Source: Mycoplana azooxidifex
GTDB lineage: Bacteria; Pseudomonadota; Alphaproteobacteria; Rhizobiales; Rhizobiaceae
Assembly (NCBI RefSeq): GCF_014196765.1
Contig: NZ_JACIEE010000004.1
Coordinates: forward strand, 418,435 to 482,434
Length of the DNA: 64,000 nt
Reading direction: 5' to 3'
This document shows, one piece after another, positions 56,078 through 64,000 of the stretch; position 1 is the first letter of the stretch, and each line of letters begins with the position of its first letter. Both the position numbers and the translations under genes were made by a program. Under the pieces are notes generated by a model, which saw nothing but the letters and a program-made list of their open reading frames with translations, was not told where the DNA came from and did no database searches.

Positions 56078-57481
56078 TCAGAAGAAGGAGCCCGCCATCT
56101 CCGGCGAACTCTCGAGGGCATGCCCCATGAACTCCAGAGCGCCCTTGAGGGCCGCCCGACGAATGGGGCCGCCGATGCAGACGCGGACCGCTTCGGGCGC
56201 CGGCCCGTCGACGGTGAAGGCATCACTGGCCACAACGCCGATCCCGGCCGAGCGCATGTGGCTGCCAAACGTCGATCGCGTCCAGCCCCCGGTCAGAGGC
56301 AGCCAGATGTTGAAGCTGATGGGATCGCTGCGATAGCTGCCGCCAGGCAGGATGTCCGCGACGAGCGCCTGGCGGGCGGCGGCCTCCTCGCGAATGAAGC
56401 GCAGGATGCTGTCGGCCGTGCCGTCGTCGATCCAGCGGGTCGCAAGCGCCACCGTCAGGGGCGACGCCATGACGTTGTTCGCCCGCATGGCGCTCGCAAA
56501 CGGCCATGCCGCCTTGGTATCCGGTGCCACGACATAGGCGAGCCGCAATCCGGCGCCGATGCATTTCGCAAGCCCGCCGATGTGCCAGGTCAGGTCCGGC
56601 GCCGTGGCCGCCAGCGGTGGTGGGCCGTGGAGCGGGATGAAGCCGTAGGCGTCATCCTCGACAATCGGCACGTGATAGCGCCGCGCCACGGCGCAGATCT
56701 CCTCCCGCCGCCGCTCCGGGATCGTCAGGGTGAGCGGGTTCTGCAGGGTCGGATTGAGATAGAGCGCCTTCGGCTTCCTCGCCTCGCAAGCTTGCGCGAA
56801 TGCCGCGGGTATGATGCCTTCCTCGTCCATGGGCAATCCGGCGAGCGTCAGCCGCAGCTGTGCTGCGATCGAGCGCATCCCGGGATAGGTGATGTTTTCC
56901 GAAAGCACGGTCTCGCCGGGCTTCGCCAGCATGCCGAAGATCGCCAGCAGGGCGGGATGCGCGCCGGGCGTGACGAAGATTCGCTCCTGCGAGGGAACGA
57001 GCCCGCGGCGGCTGAGCCAGGCGGCGGCCGCGTCCTTGTCCATCCCGGCGCCGCCGAACCCCTGGTAGCGCAGCAGCGACACGAGGTTGGTGGCGACCGC
57101 CGAGAGGCCCTCGCGCATGCGGGCGAGGAGGTCCGGATCGTCCGGTTCCGGCGGCATGTTCATCGAGAAGTCGACGACGGAGGCGCGGCGCGGATCCGGG
57201 GCCGCATCGGAAACGAAGCCGCGGCGCTCCTTGTCGGCGCCGCCGGTCACGAACGTCCCGCGCCCGACATGCGACCCGACGAGGCCACGCTTCTGCGCCT
57301 CGAGATAGCCGCGCGCCACGGTGGTGAAATCGATACCGAGCCGCTTTGCGAGCTCACGCTGCGGCGGCAGACGGTCGCCGACGACCAGATGGCCACTGCG
57401 CAGGTCCATCTCGATGACGTCGGCGATCGCCATGTAGCGGGGACCGCCGCTGCGGCTGAGGTCCGGGTTCCAGGTCTTCAT
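56078..57481 (-). CDS. MocR-type regulator (GntR HTH fused to aminotransferase fold)
   Basis: A 467-residue fusion. The N-terminal winged helix (about 15-80; YMAIADVIEMDLRSGHLVVGDRLPPQRELAKRLG, with TTVARGYLEAQKRG) is GntR-like. The rest is a fold-type I PLP domain with TPGAHPALLAIFGML, YLNPTLQNPLTLTIP, IVEDDAYGF and the PLP Lys near 306 in HIGGLAKCIGAGLR. MocR regulators sense amino acids, PLP or their derivatives. The start ATG 57481 is uncertain; ATG 57493 gives four more residues. It probably regulates the downstream cupin gene or a divergent target. Confidence 0.88.
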   Translation of the reverse strand: MKTWNPDLSRSGGPRYMAIADVIEMDLRSGHLVVGDRLPPQRELAKRLGIDFTTVARGYLEAQKRGLVGSHVGRGTFVTGGADKERRGFVSDAAPDPRRASVVDFSMNMPPEPDDPDLLARMREGLSAVATNLVSLLRYQGFGGAGMDKDAAAAWLSRRGLVPSQERIFVTPGAHPALLAIFGMLAKPGETVLSENITYPGMRSIAAQLRLTLAGLPMDEEGIIPAAFAQACEARKPKALYLNPTLQNPLTLTIPERRREEICAVARRYHVPIVEDDAYGFIPLHGPPPLAATAPDLTWHIGGLAKCIGAGLRLAYVVAPDTKAAWPFASAMRANNVMASPLTVALATRWIDDGTADSILRFIREEAAARQALVADILPGGSYRSDPISFNIWLPLTGGWTRSTFGSHMRSAGIGVVASDAFTVDGPAPEAVRVCIGGPIRRAALKGALEFMGHALESSPEMAGSFF

Positions 57482-57514
57482 GTCTTTCCGCATCCGGCTC
57501 GATTTTGGATTGAC

Positions 57515-57543
57515 TGTATATTGTTGCGAAATGCGCCTGTCAC
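57515..57543 (-). promoter_or_regulatory. Promoter of the MocR-type gene
   Basis: Read leftward: GTGACA (57538-57543), 17-nt spacer, TATACA (57515-57520). The predicted start leaves a 15-27-nt leader. Confidence 0.6.
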
Positions 57544-57777
57544 GCACAATTGCGGCGTCGGCGGGGGCGCGGCAGCCGTCTCTCGTCCTGTACTAGTCCG
57601 CGGTCAGAATGAATGCAATTTGACGGCATTCACTTCGTGCATCGCTGATTTCGCTTGCGCAAAAGCCGCAAGCGCTCGGCCGCGGAATCATAGTTAACGT
57701 TCCGTTGTGACTTTCCGGGTACTCAGGGAACAGACGCGGCCGACCCGCCGTTTACGCGCCGACCTGGAGGACAGACA

Positions 57778-57975
57778 ATGCTTGCAACCCTGCTGAACGT
57801 TCTGCGCAACGATCGCCACGAGGCGTCCGATACCGGCACCTTCGCCGATGGCGCCTTTCAGATTTCGGAGAACGAACTGAGGCACCTGTCGCAGCAACGT
57901 CGCGGCCAGCTCTCCTACCTGCGCGACTACGGTACCCAGCGTGCGGTGGATGCGAGCCGGATCGGCCGTGCATAA
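57778..57975 (+). CDS. Hypothetical 65-residue protein
   Basis: A small soluble protein ([42 protein letters not shown]) with a strong GGAGG ribosome site 8 nt upstream of ATG. It has two short helices and an Arg/Gln-rich middle. The family is not recognised, though short proteins of this kind are conserved next to purH in rhizobia. Converges with purH. Confidence 0.55.
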   Translation: MLATLLNVLRNDRHEASDTGTFADGAFQISENELRHLSQQRRGQLSYLRDYGTQRAVDASRIGRA

Positions 57976-58033
57976 CGCCGCGCGGCGTCCCTGACCCGCG
58001 TCATCGAGGCTGTTTACGGCTTCCCGGTCCGGT

Positions 58034-59644
58034 TCAGTGGCGGAAGTGCCGCATCCCGGTAAAGACCATCGCGACTCCGGCTTCGTCCGCTGCCGCGATC
58101 ACCTCGGCATCCCGCATCGACCCGCCCGGCTGGATGACGGCGGTGGCCCCGGCCGCGATCGCCGAAAGCAAACCATCCGCAAAGGGCAGGAAGGCTTCGG
58201 AGGCCACTGCCGAACCGCGCGTCAGCGGCTCGGCAAGCCCCATTGCCTTGGCCGCGTCCTCGGCCTTCAGGGCCGCGATCCGGGCCGAATCGACACGGCT
58301 CATCTGACCGGCGCCGATACCCGCCGTCTGGCCGTCCTTCGCATAGACGACCGCATTGGACTTGACGTGCTTGGCGATCTTGAAGGCGAACTTCATGTCC
58401 TCGAGCTCCTGTGCCGTCGGCGCGCGCCGGGTCACGACCTTCAGCTCGAGATCCTCGACCATGCCGTTGTCGCGACTCTGCACGAGCAGGCCGCCGGAGA
58501 CGGTCTTTGCGGCGATGCCGGGCGTGCGCGGATCGGGCAGGGCGCCGGTGACGAGCAGTCGCAGGTTCGGCTTGGTCGCGATGACGGCGCGAGCGGCTTC
58601 GTCGGCATCCGGCGCGATGATCACCTCGGTGAACAGCTTGACGATCTCCTCGGCCGTCTCGCCGTCCAGCCGGCTGTTCAGGGCGATGATGCCGCCGAAC
58701 GCGGAGACCGGATCGCAAGCGAGCGCGCGCTTGTAGGCTTCCTTCAGGCTGGGGCCCGTCGCGACGCCGCAGGGGTTGGCATGCTTGATGATGGCGCAAG
58801 CCGGCCCCTTCTCCGGAAGGAACTCGGCGACGAGCTCGAAGGCGGCATCCGTGTCGTTGATGTTGTTGTAGGAGAGCTGCTTGCCCTGCAGGAGCGTGGC
58901 CGTGGCGACACCGGGGCGGTTTTCCCCGGTGACGTAGAACGCGGCCTTCTGGTGCGGATTCTCGCCGTAGCGCATCTCCTCCTTCAGCACGCCGCCGATC
59001 GTCCTGTAGGCCGGCGTTGCGATGTCCAGCGCCTGCGCAAACCAGTTCGAGATCGCCGTGTCGTAGGCCGCCGTGCGGGCATAGGCCTTCGCGGCAAGCC
59101 GCTGACGGAAGGCGTAGGACGTCGCGCCGTCGGCCAGCTCTTCGAGCAGCCCCGCATAGTCGGATGGATCGGTGACGATCGTCACATAGGCGTGGTTCTT
59201 GGCCGAGGCGCGGATCATCGCCGGACCGCCGATGTCGATGTTCTCCACCGTCGTCGGGTAGTCGCCGCCCTTCGCGCGAACCTCTTCGAACGGATAGAGA
59301 TTGATCACGGCCAGGTCGATGGCGCCGATCCCGTGCACCTTCATCGCCTCGACATGCTCGGCATCGTCGCGGATCGCCAACAGGCCACCATGGACATTCG
59401 GATGGAGCGTCTTGACGCGGCCGTCCATGATTTCGGGGAAGCCGGTGACATCCGACACGTCCGTGACCGCGAGGCCCGCGTCGCTTAGCGCCTTGTGCGT
59501 GCCGCCGGTGGAAAGAAGGCGGATCCCCTTCTTCGACAGCGCCTTCGCCAGTTCGACGATCCCCGACTTGTCGGAAACGGAAAGCAGCGCGGTCTTTACC
59601 GCGACGCGATCGGGAGCAGGGATTTTCTTTGAAGCGACGGCCAT
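58034..59644 (-). CDS. purH: Bifunctional AICAR formyltransferase / IMP cyclohydrolase
   Basis: Catalyses the last two steps of IMP synthesis. The 536-residue product has the N-terminal MGS-like cyclohydrolase ([25 protein letters not shown]-type [37 protein letters not shown]) and C-terminal transformylase (LRYGENPHQ-type [41 protein letters not shown] with catalytic Lys-His, [10 protein letters not shown]). The start is ATG 59644. The ATG is preceded by a GC-rich leader in which I saw no riboswitch. Confidence 0.96.
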   Translation of the reverse strand: MAVASKKIPAPDRVAVKTALLSVSDKSGIVELAKALSKKGIRLLSTGGTHKALSDAGLAVTDVSDVTGFPEIMDGRVKTLHPNVHGGLLAIRDDAEHVEAMKVHGIGAIDLAVINLYPFEEVRAKGGDYPTTVENIDIGGPAMIRASAKNHAYVTIVTDPSDYAGLLEELADGATSYAFRQRLAAKAYARTAAYDTAISNWFAQALDIATPAYRTIGGVLKEEMRYGENPHQKAAFYVTGENRPGVATATLLQGKQLSYNNINDTDAAFELVAEFLPEKGPACAIIKHANPCGVATGPSLKEAYKRALACDPVSAFGGIIALNSRLDGETAEEIVKLFTEVIIAPDADEAARAVIATKPNLRLLVTGALPDPRTPGIAAKTVSGGLLVQSRDNGMVEDLELKVVTRRAPTAQELEDMKFAFKIAKHVKSNAVVYAKDGQTAGIGAGQMSRVDSARIAALKAEDAAKAMGLAEPLTRGSAVASEAFLPFADGLLSAIAAGATAVIQPGGSMRDAEVIAAADEAGVAMVFTGMRHFRH

Positions 59645-59760
59645 GGGGGTTATCTCCGGGAGTGGGGGCCGACGTCCGAGCGAGCCGCCGGCGGAAACAT
59701 GCGCCCCGTTAACACACGAGCAGACACGAGGAAACCGACAAATGTGTCCTTTTGCCGCCC

Positions 59761-61452
59761 TCAGCGGCGCTCGCGCCGCATGTGCCACTGCACCTCGGGA
59801 ATGCTGCCGAGCGGCATGGTCAGTGTCAGTTGGCGCGCCGGACGCACGCCGGAGGGATCCGCGAAGAACACGTCCTCCTCCTCGGCGACAGGGACATCGC
59901 GGCAGGCGAACGCCCACGTCTCGCCGTCCTGGGCCACCAGGCGCACCTCGTTCTGGTCGACCGCGACGATCCGGATGGCCGGGTGGATGTGGAACCTGAC
60001 CACGGCGACATTGGCGCCGCCGTCGGGCGCGGTGCCGTCCGGCTTGGCGAAGCGCTCGCGGCCGCGAATATCGACGCCGTTGCGGCCGAGATAGAGGTCC
60101 CGCTCGTAGACGAGGCCGAAGTTGGCCACGTAGCCGTCGTGGCTGGCCACCAGGCCGTCGGCTCCGTCCGCCTTGTCGTGGCGGGTGACGTCGACCCTGG
60201 AAACGCCGCCGAAAATCACCGGCCCCAGGAAACCCGAACCGGAAATGCGCGCCGACGAGGTATCGTTCAGGGTTGCGACCGACTGGGCCGCGGTCGCCCG
60301 CGAGAGCTGGCGGATGGCTTCACCGGCAAAACGCGGGCGCCCCGAATTCACGAAGTAGCGATGCCTGCCCGACGACATCTCGAGCGACAGGCAACCGGCC
60401 GTCGCCGTCGTCGACAATGCGACGGAATGGGGTTTGCCGGTATCGACGATGATCGTCGTCTCGCCGGCCTCCAGCCGCTCGTAGCCTGTCTGTGGCAGGC
60501 CCCGAAACGGCGCGCCGGAGGTTTCGTCGTAGCGGAGCACGGAAAGAAGCTCGTTGGCGAGCGTGTAGGTGGCGCCGTTGAACAGCGCCAGCTCTCCGCC
60601 CTGGTGGCGGAAGAAGCGCAAGGCCGGATAGATGCGGTCGATGCAGGGAATGAGCTGCGGCGGCACGTCGTGGCCGAGGTTGACGTAGGTCTGGCGCAGC
60701 GGCAGGAGGTCGAACAGGAGATCCAGCCCGACGCGTGGGTTGCGCGACACATGGCCGCCGTCGGCGAGGATCTGCCGGTCGAGCTCGCGGTCGAGCCCGC
60801 GCGCGGCGCGGCGGATCTTCGTTGGCGAACTCGGCATCGCGATGGACGCCATGGCGAGCGCAATCCTGACCTTGAGCCGCGGCTCGCCGTCGGCGGTCGC
60901 ATCGGCGATATGGCGGAGGTAGCGGACCTGGAAGGCGAGGCTCTTCAGAAACCGGCGGTAGAAGGCATAATCCGCATCGCGAAGCACGACCGGAGAGTGC
61001 GAGAGCCAGGCGACGATGCGCTGCGCGATGACCTCCGGCCGCCAGGCCACGCCGGCGATAGTCCGGCCATGGACCGCGATCCAGTCGTCGATGATGCGCC
61101 GGACCACGAACGAGCCCGCATCCTTTTCCGCCACCCGCATGTGGCGGAGCCAGGCGAAGCAATGCAGCCGGTTGGCGAATTCCTCGGACGGCAGTTCCAG
61201 CGCGAAGGGTGATTCGCCTTCGCAATCGAGCAGGCGTCCGGCGAGAGGAAACCTTCCGCCGATGATCTCTTCGGCGGTAAAGGCATCGGCGGGCCTGAGA
61301 TCGGTCGGCGCCACCACGAGCCGTTCTGGCGTGCGGCCGGCAAAGCGCAGTGCGGACACGCGTCCGACGGCAAGCCGCCGGGAAAAGCGCCTCCACGTCT
61401 CGTGTCCATAGAGATATGCCAGTCGTTGCCGGTCTGAAAGCCGCATCGCCAA
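59761..61452 (-). CDS. Heparinase II/III-family protein
   Basis: A 563-residue polysaccharide-lyase-like protein. An alpha/alpha-toroid N-terminal part (about 1-300; [31 protein letters not shown]) is followed by a beta-sandwich ([38 protein letters not shown]). It has no signal peptide, unlike secreted heparinases, as is usual for this alphaproteobacterial branch located beside rsmB. The substrate is not known; the lyase activity itself is inferred from the family only. Confidence 0.83.
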   Translation of the reverse strand: MAMRLSDRQRLAYLYGHETWRRFSRRLAVGRVSALRFAGRTPERLVVAPTDLRPADAFTAEEIIGGRFPLAGRLLDCEGESPFALELPSEEFANRLHCFAWLRHMRVAEKDAGSFVVRRIIDDWIAVHGRTIAGVAWRPEVIAQRIVAWLSHSPVVLRDADYAFYRRFLKSLAFQVRYLRHIADATADGEPRLKVRIALAMASIAMPSSPTKIRRAARGLDRELDRQILADGGHVSRNPRVGLDLLFDLLPLRQTYVNLGHDVPPQLIPCIDRIYPALRFFRHQGGELALFNGATYTLANELLSVLRYDETSGAPFRGLPQTGYERLEAGETTIIVDTGKPHSVALSTTATAGCLSLEMSSGRHRYFVNSGRPRFAGEAIRQLSRATAAQSVATLNDTSSARISGSGFLGPVIFGGVSRVDVTRHDKADGADGLVASHDGYVANFGLVYERDLYLGRNGVDIRGRERFAKPDGTAPDGGANVAVVRFHIHPAIRIVAVDQNEVRLVAQDGETWAFACRDVPVAEEEDVFFADPSGVRPARQLTLTMPLGSIPEVQWHMRRERR

Positions 61453-61560
61453 TTAACTCTTCCCCCGCCCATAACTAGGCGCAGGGATTCCATGCGTCAA
61501 TTCGCACATTAGAAAACGATTGTTGATGGAGGCGCCGATGCCCGGCGCAGCGCTCCGCAA

Positions 61561-62961
61561 TCAATGCCTCTGGAGCAGGACCGCATAGAAGCCGTCCAGT
61601 CCGCCCGGGAAGCCCTCTTCGCCTTTCAGCATGTCGGGCGTGGTACGAAACTCGCCCTTGGGCGATATGGCCTCTTCCAGTCCGGGCCAGTCTGCAGGGT
61701 CCAGCGGCACGCGTGACCAGCCCGACGCACCGGCCAGCACGCGCGCTATCATCTCCTCGCCCTCGATCGGGTCGAGCGAGCAGTTCGAAAAGACCAGATG
61801 GCCACCGGACCTTACCAGGCTCATCGCATGCAGCAGCAAGCGTTCCTGCAGCCGGGCCAGTTTCTCGATATCGGCCGGTCCCTTTGTCCACAGGACGTCC
61901 GGATGGCGCCGGATCGTTCCCGTCGACGAGCAGGGCGCATCGAGCAGCACGGCGTCGAACGGCTCCTCGGGCTTGAATTCGAGCAGGTTGGTCGCGATCG
62001 TCTCCGCAGCCAGCCCCAACCGGGCGAGATTGCCTTCCAGCCGTTTCAGCCTGTTGGCCGACTGGTCCAGCGCAGTCACGACGGCGCCGGCGTGCGCCAA
62101 CTGGGCGGTCTTGCCTCCGGGGGCGGCGCAGAGGTCCGCGATCCGGCATCCGGCGAGGTCGGGAAAAAGCCGGGCCGGGATCGAGGCGGCCGCATCCTGC
62201 ACCCACCACGCTCCGGCGGCGAAGCCTTCCAGGTCCGGGACGCGACCGGCAAAAGCCGGCAGACGCACCGAGCCGGTCGGCAGGAGGCGCCCCCCGAGCC
62301 GGCTTACCCAGCCTTGCGGATCGCTCTTGACGGTCAGGTCGATCGCCACCGGCTCGAGCTGGGAATCGGAAATGCGCGCAGCCCGCTCGGCCCCATAGAC
62401 CTCGGAGAGCCGATCGAAGAACCACGGCGGCGTGACGGGAACGGTGTGCGTCGCCGTCAGGTGCGGCACCTTCTCGCGGGCAAGGCGGCGCAGAACAGCA
62501 TTCACCAGGCCGGAGAACCGGCGGCTGCGCGGATCCGATCGCGCCTGCTCCACGGCCAGGTCGACGGCCGAGTGGTCCGGCACGTCCAGATAGAGGATCT
62601 GCGCCGCAGCAACCACGAGAATATGATAGAGCGAGCGGGCGCCCTCCGGCAGCGGTGACTCCACCAGCGAATCAATGATCGCCTGGATCCGCGGCAGATG
62701 GCGCAGCGACGTATTGAGGACGGCGCGCACCAACGCGCGGTCGGCCTCGCTGAGGGCGCGGTATCCCGTGTTGCCGTTTTCGGCATCCAGCATGCCGTCC
62801 AGCGATATGCGCCGATCGATGACGGCCGCAAGCAGCCGGGCGGCCACCTGCCGGGGGGCGATGCCGGTCTTCTCGGGTGCTTCCCGTGGGTTGCCCTTGC
62901 GCGGCGCCGGCCGCGGTCGGGATTTTTGTTTCGGATGTGAATCGTTTCCGTCGGATGTCAA
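61561..62961 (-). CDS. rsmB: RsmB/NOP-family 16S rRNA m5C methyltransferase
   Basis: A 466-residue methyltransferase. An N-terminal NusB-like domain (about 35-160; [31 protein letters not shown]) precedes the Rossmann domain with [31 protein letters not shown] (Pro-Cys release site) and [15 protein letters not shown] (catalytic Cys motif, with NCS in place of TCS). The likely target is C967 of 16S rRNA, by homology. ATG 62961 overlaps the htpX stop by 4 bp. Confidence 0.9.
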   Translation of the reverse strand: MTSDGNDSHPKQKSRPRPAPRKGNPREAPEKTGIAPRQVAARLLAAVIDRRISLDGMLDAENGNTGYRALSEADRALVRAVLNTSLRHLPRIQAIIDSLVESPLPEGARSLYHILVVAAAQILYLDVPDHSAVDLAVEQARSDPRSRRFSGLVNAVLRRLAREKVPHLTATHTVPVTPPWFFDRLSEVYGAERAARISDSQLEPVAIDLTVKSDPQGWVSRLGGRLLPTGSVRLPAFAGRVPDLEGFAAGAWWVQDAAASIPARLFPDLAGCRIADLCAAPGGKTAQLAHAGAVVTALDQSANRLKRLEGNLARLGLAAETIATNLLEFKPEEPFDAVLLDAPCSSTGTIRRHPDVLWTKGPADIEKLARLQERLLLHAMSLVRSGGHLVFSNCSLDPIEGEEMIARVLAGASGWSRVPLDPADWPGLEEAISPKGEFRTTPDMLKGEEGFPGGLDGFYAVLLQRH

Positions 62962-63935
62962 GACCAGGGACCCTTTGGTGGCTCGGAACCACCGCGTCCC
63001 CAGCCAGTCGGTGGAACGGAACGCGATTTTCGCCCCGCCTTAGCAGCCTCGGCCGGGCGCGTCGAGGGCTGGGGCTGCACGGCCTGGCGCATATCGTCGG
63101 CCATAGCCTCCAGCGCCGCAATCCGGTTGCCCGTATCGGGATGGGTCGAAAACAGATTGTCCATGCGGGCGCCCGAGAGCGGATTGATGATGAACATATG
63201 GGCGGTGGCCGGGTTGTGCTCGGCCTCCTCGTTCGGAATGCGGCCGGCCGCCACGGCGATCTTCCTGAGGGCAGAGGACAGCCACAGCGGGTTGCCGCAG
63301 ATCTCAGCGCCGCGCCGATCCGCGGAATATTCGCGGGTGCGGCTGATCGCCATCTGGACCAGCATCGCCGCAAACGGTGCGACGATCATCGCGATCAGGA
63401 TCCCGATGAAGCCGAGCGGATTGTTGTTGTTCTCGCGGTTGCCGCCGAAGAACAGGGCGAAGTTCCCCAGCATCGAGATCGCGCCGGCGATCGTCGCAGT
63501 GATGGTCATGGTCAGCGTATCGCGGTTCTGGACGTGTGCGAGCTCGTGCGCCATCACGCCGGCGACCTCCTCGTAGGAAAGCGCGTGCAAGAGGCCAGTC
63601 GAGGCAGCGACCGCTGCGTTCTGCGGATTGCGGCCGGTGGCGAACGCGTTCGGCTGTTCGCTGTCGATAACGTAGACCCGCGGCATCGGCAGCCCGGCGC
63701 GAGCGGCCAGATCGCGAACGATGCCGTGGTATTCCGGCGCGCTGCGTTCGTCGACTTCCTTGGCGCCGTACATCGACAGCACCAATTTGTCGGCATTCCA
63801 GTAGGAAAAGAGGTTCGTGGCAGCGGCGACGACGAGCGCGATCATCATGCCGCCCTTGCCGCCGATGAGAAAGCCGACAGCCATGAACAGGGCCGTCAGG
63901 AAGGCCAGCAGCATTGCCGTGCGGACGAGGTTCAT
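62958..63935 (-). CDS. htpX: Zinc metalloprotease HtpX
   Basis: Inner-membrane M48 protease for membrane protein quality control, 325 residues. Two N-terminal transmembrane segments ([35 protein letters not shown]), HELAH zinc motif near 129-133 in [13 protein letters not shown], two further hydrophobic segments, and the distal Glu in [29 protein letters not shown] is the conserved C-terminal block. The tail is extended by ~50 Pro/Arg-rich residues. The start ATG 63935 follows GGGGAG. Confidence 0.93.
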   Translation of the reverse strand: MNLVRTAMLLAFLTALFMAVGFLIGGKGGMMIALVVAAATNLFSYWNADKLVLSMYGAKEVDERSAPEYHGIVRDLAARAGLPMPRVYVIDSEQPNAFATGRNPQNAAVAASTGLLHALSYEEVAGVMAHELAHVQNRDTLTMTITATIAGAISMLGNFALFFGGNRENNNNPLGFIGILIAMIVAPFAAMLVQMAISRTREYSADRRGAEICGNPLWLSSALRKIAVAAGRIPNEEAEHNPATAHMFIINPLSGARMDNLFSTHPDTGNRIAALEAMADDMRQAVQPQPSTRPAEAAKAGRKSRSVPPTGWGRGGSEPPKGPWS

Positions 63936-63968
63936 GAGGTGTCTCCCCGATGAGATGCGGCGCAGCAA

Positions 63969-63984
63969 TGTTTCACGTGAATCA
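63969..63984. other. parS-like centromere site
   Basis: The 16-mer TGTTTCACGTGAATCA differs at one position from the general ParB site TGTTTCACGTGAAACA. It lies 33 bp upstream of htpX at the right edge of the window. parS sites cluster near the chromosomal origin. Confidence 0.6.
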
Positions 63985-64000
63985 AGGCTTTGCCGCCAAT

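Noticed and set aside
59645-59760. ZTP/ZMP riboswitch in the purH leader
   Set aside because: I looked for the conserved pseudoknot sequence elements on the minus strand and did not find them; only a GC-rich leader is present.

Overview
The window is GC-rich, densely coding DNA with short intergenic gaps and many 4-bp ATGA overlaps. It reads as the chromosome of a Rhizobiaceae-type alphaproteobacterium (Rhizobium/Sinorhizobium/Shinella relatives). The main clue is the order rplU-rpmA-GNAT-GNAT-obgE-proB-proA-nadD-rsfS-rlmH-envC-ctpA-rppH. Supporting clues are a proline-responsive Lrp regulator facing putA, an imuA-imuB-dnaE2 mutasome behind an alphaproteobacterial SOS box, and a bfd-bfr pair behind an Irr-type ICE motif. 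I see no prophage, insertion sequence, CRISPR array or rRNA. There is one tRNA gene.

Layout. 1-7.8 kb: end of a cupin gene, then a leftward six-gene nucleobase operon (BMP-type binding protein, amidase, double ATPase, two permeases, cytosine deaminase) with a RutR-like operator at its promoter. 8.0-11.8 kb: an EptA-type lipid A phosphoethanolamine transferase followed by an OmpR-type regulator and histidine kinase. 11.8-15.6 kb: HpcH/HpaI lyase with a DUF1737 protein, leuD, RidA, and a small zinc metallopeptidase after a 640-bp gap. 15.6-20.0 kb: putA and divergent putR around a palindromic operator. 20.1-23.3 kb: an Rrf2 regulator, a small protein and an FAD/NAD(P)-binding protein linked by repeated TTCTATAGA-type sites. 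23.5-29.4 kb: imuA, imuB, dnaE2. 29.6-30.5 kb: bacterioferritin-associated ferredoxin and bacterioferritin. 31.2-34.3 kb: a 1008-residue RTX calcium-binding protein with no enzymatic domain and no neighbouring type I secretion genes.

34.4-47.3 kb is a conserved housekeeping block on the minus strand: rppH, divergent polysaccharide deacetylase, ctpA, EnvC-like protein, rlmH, rsfS, nadD, proA, proB, obgE, two acetyltransferases, rpmA and rplU, with one plus-strand endonuclease/exonuclease/phosphatase gene inserted. tRNA-Ser(CGA) follows. 47.7-55.9 kb is accessory: a GGDEF protein, a DUF6880 protein, a spermidine-synthase-like methyltransferase, cyclopropane fatty acid synthase, a TetR-controlled group and a cupin. 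A 22-nt imperfect copy of the tRNA-Ser sequence lies 3.4 kb beyond the tRNA. 56.1-64 kb holds a MocR-type regulator and a conserved block (purH, heparinase-like protein, rsmB, htpX) ending at a near-consensus parS site.

The strongest unexplained items are the orphan RTX protein with six spacer modules, the tRNA-derived repeat, the parS-like site, and a set of operator-like palindromes (RutR, PutR, Rrf2, TetR, Irr, LexA) that together give a regulatory map. I found no clear-cut novel multi-gene defence or biosynthetic system.
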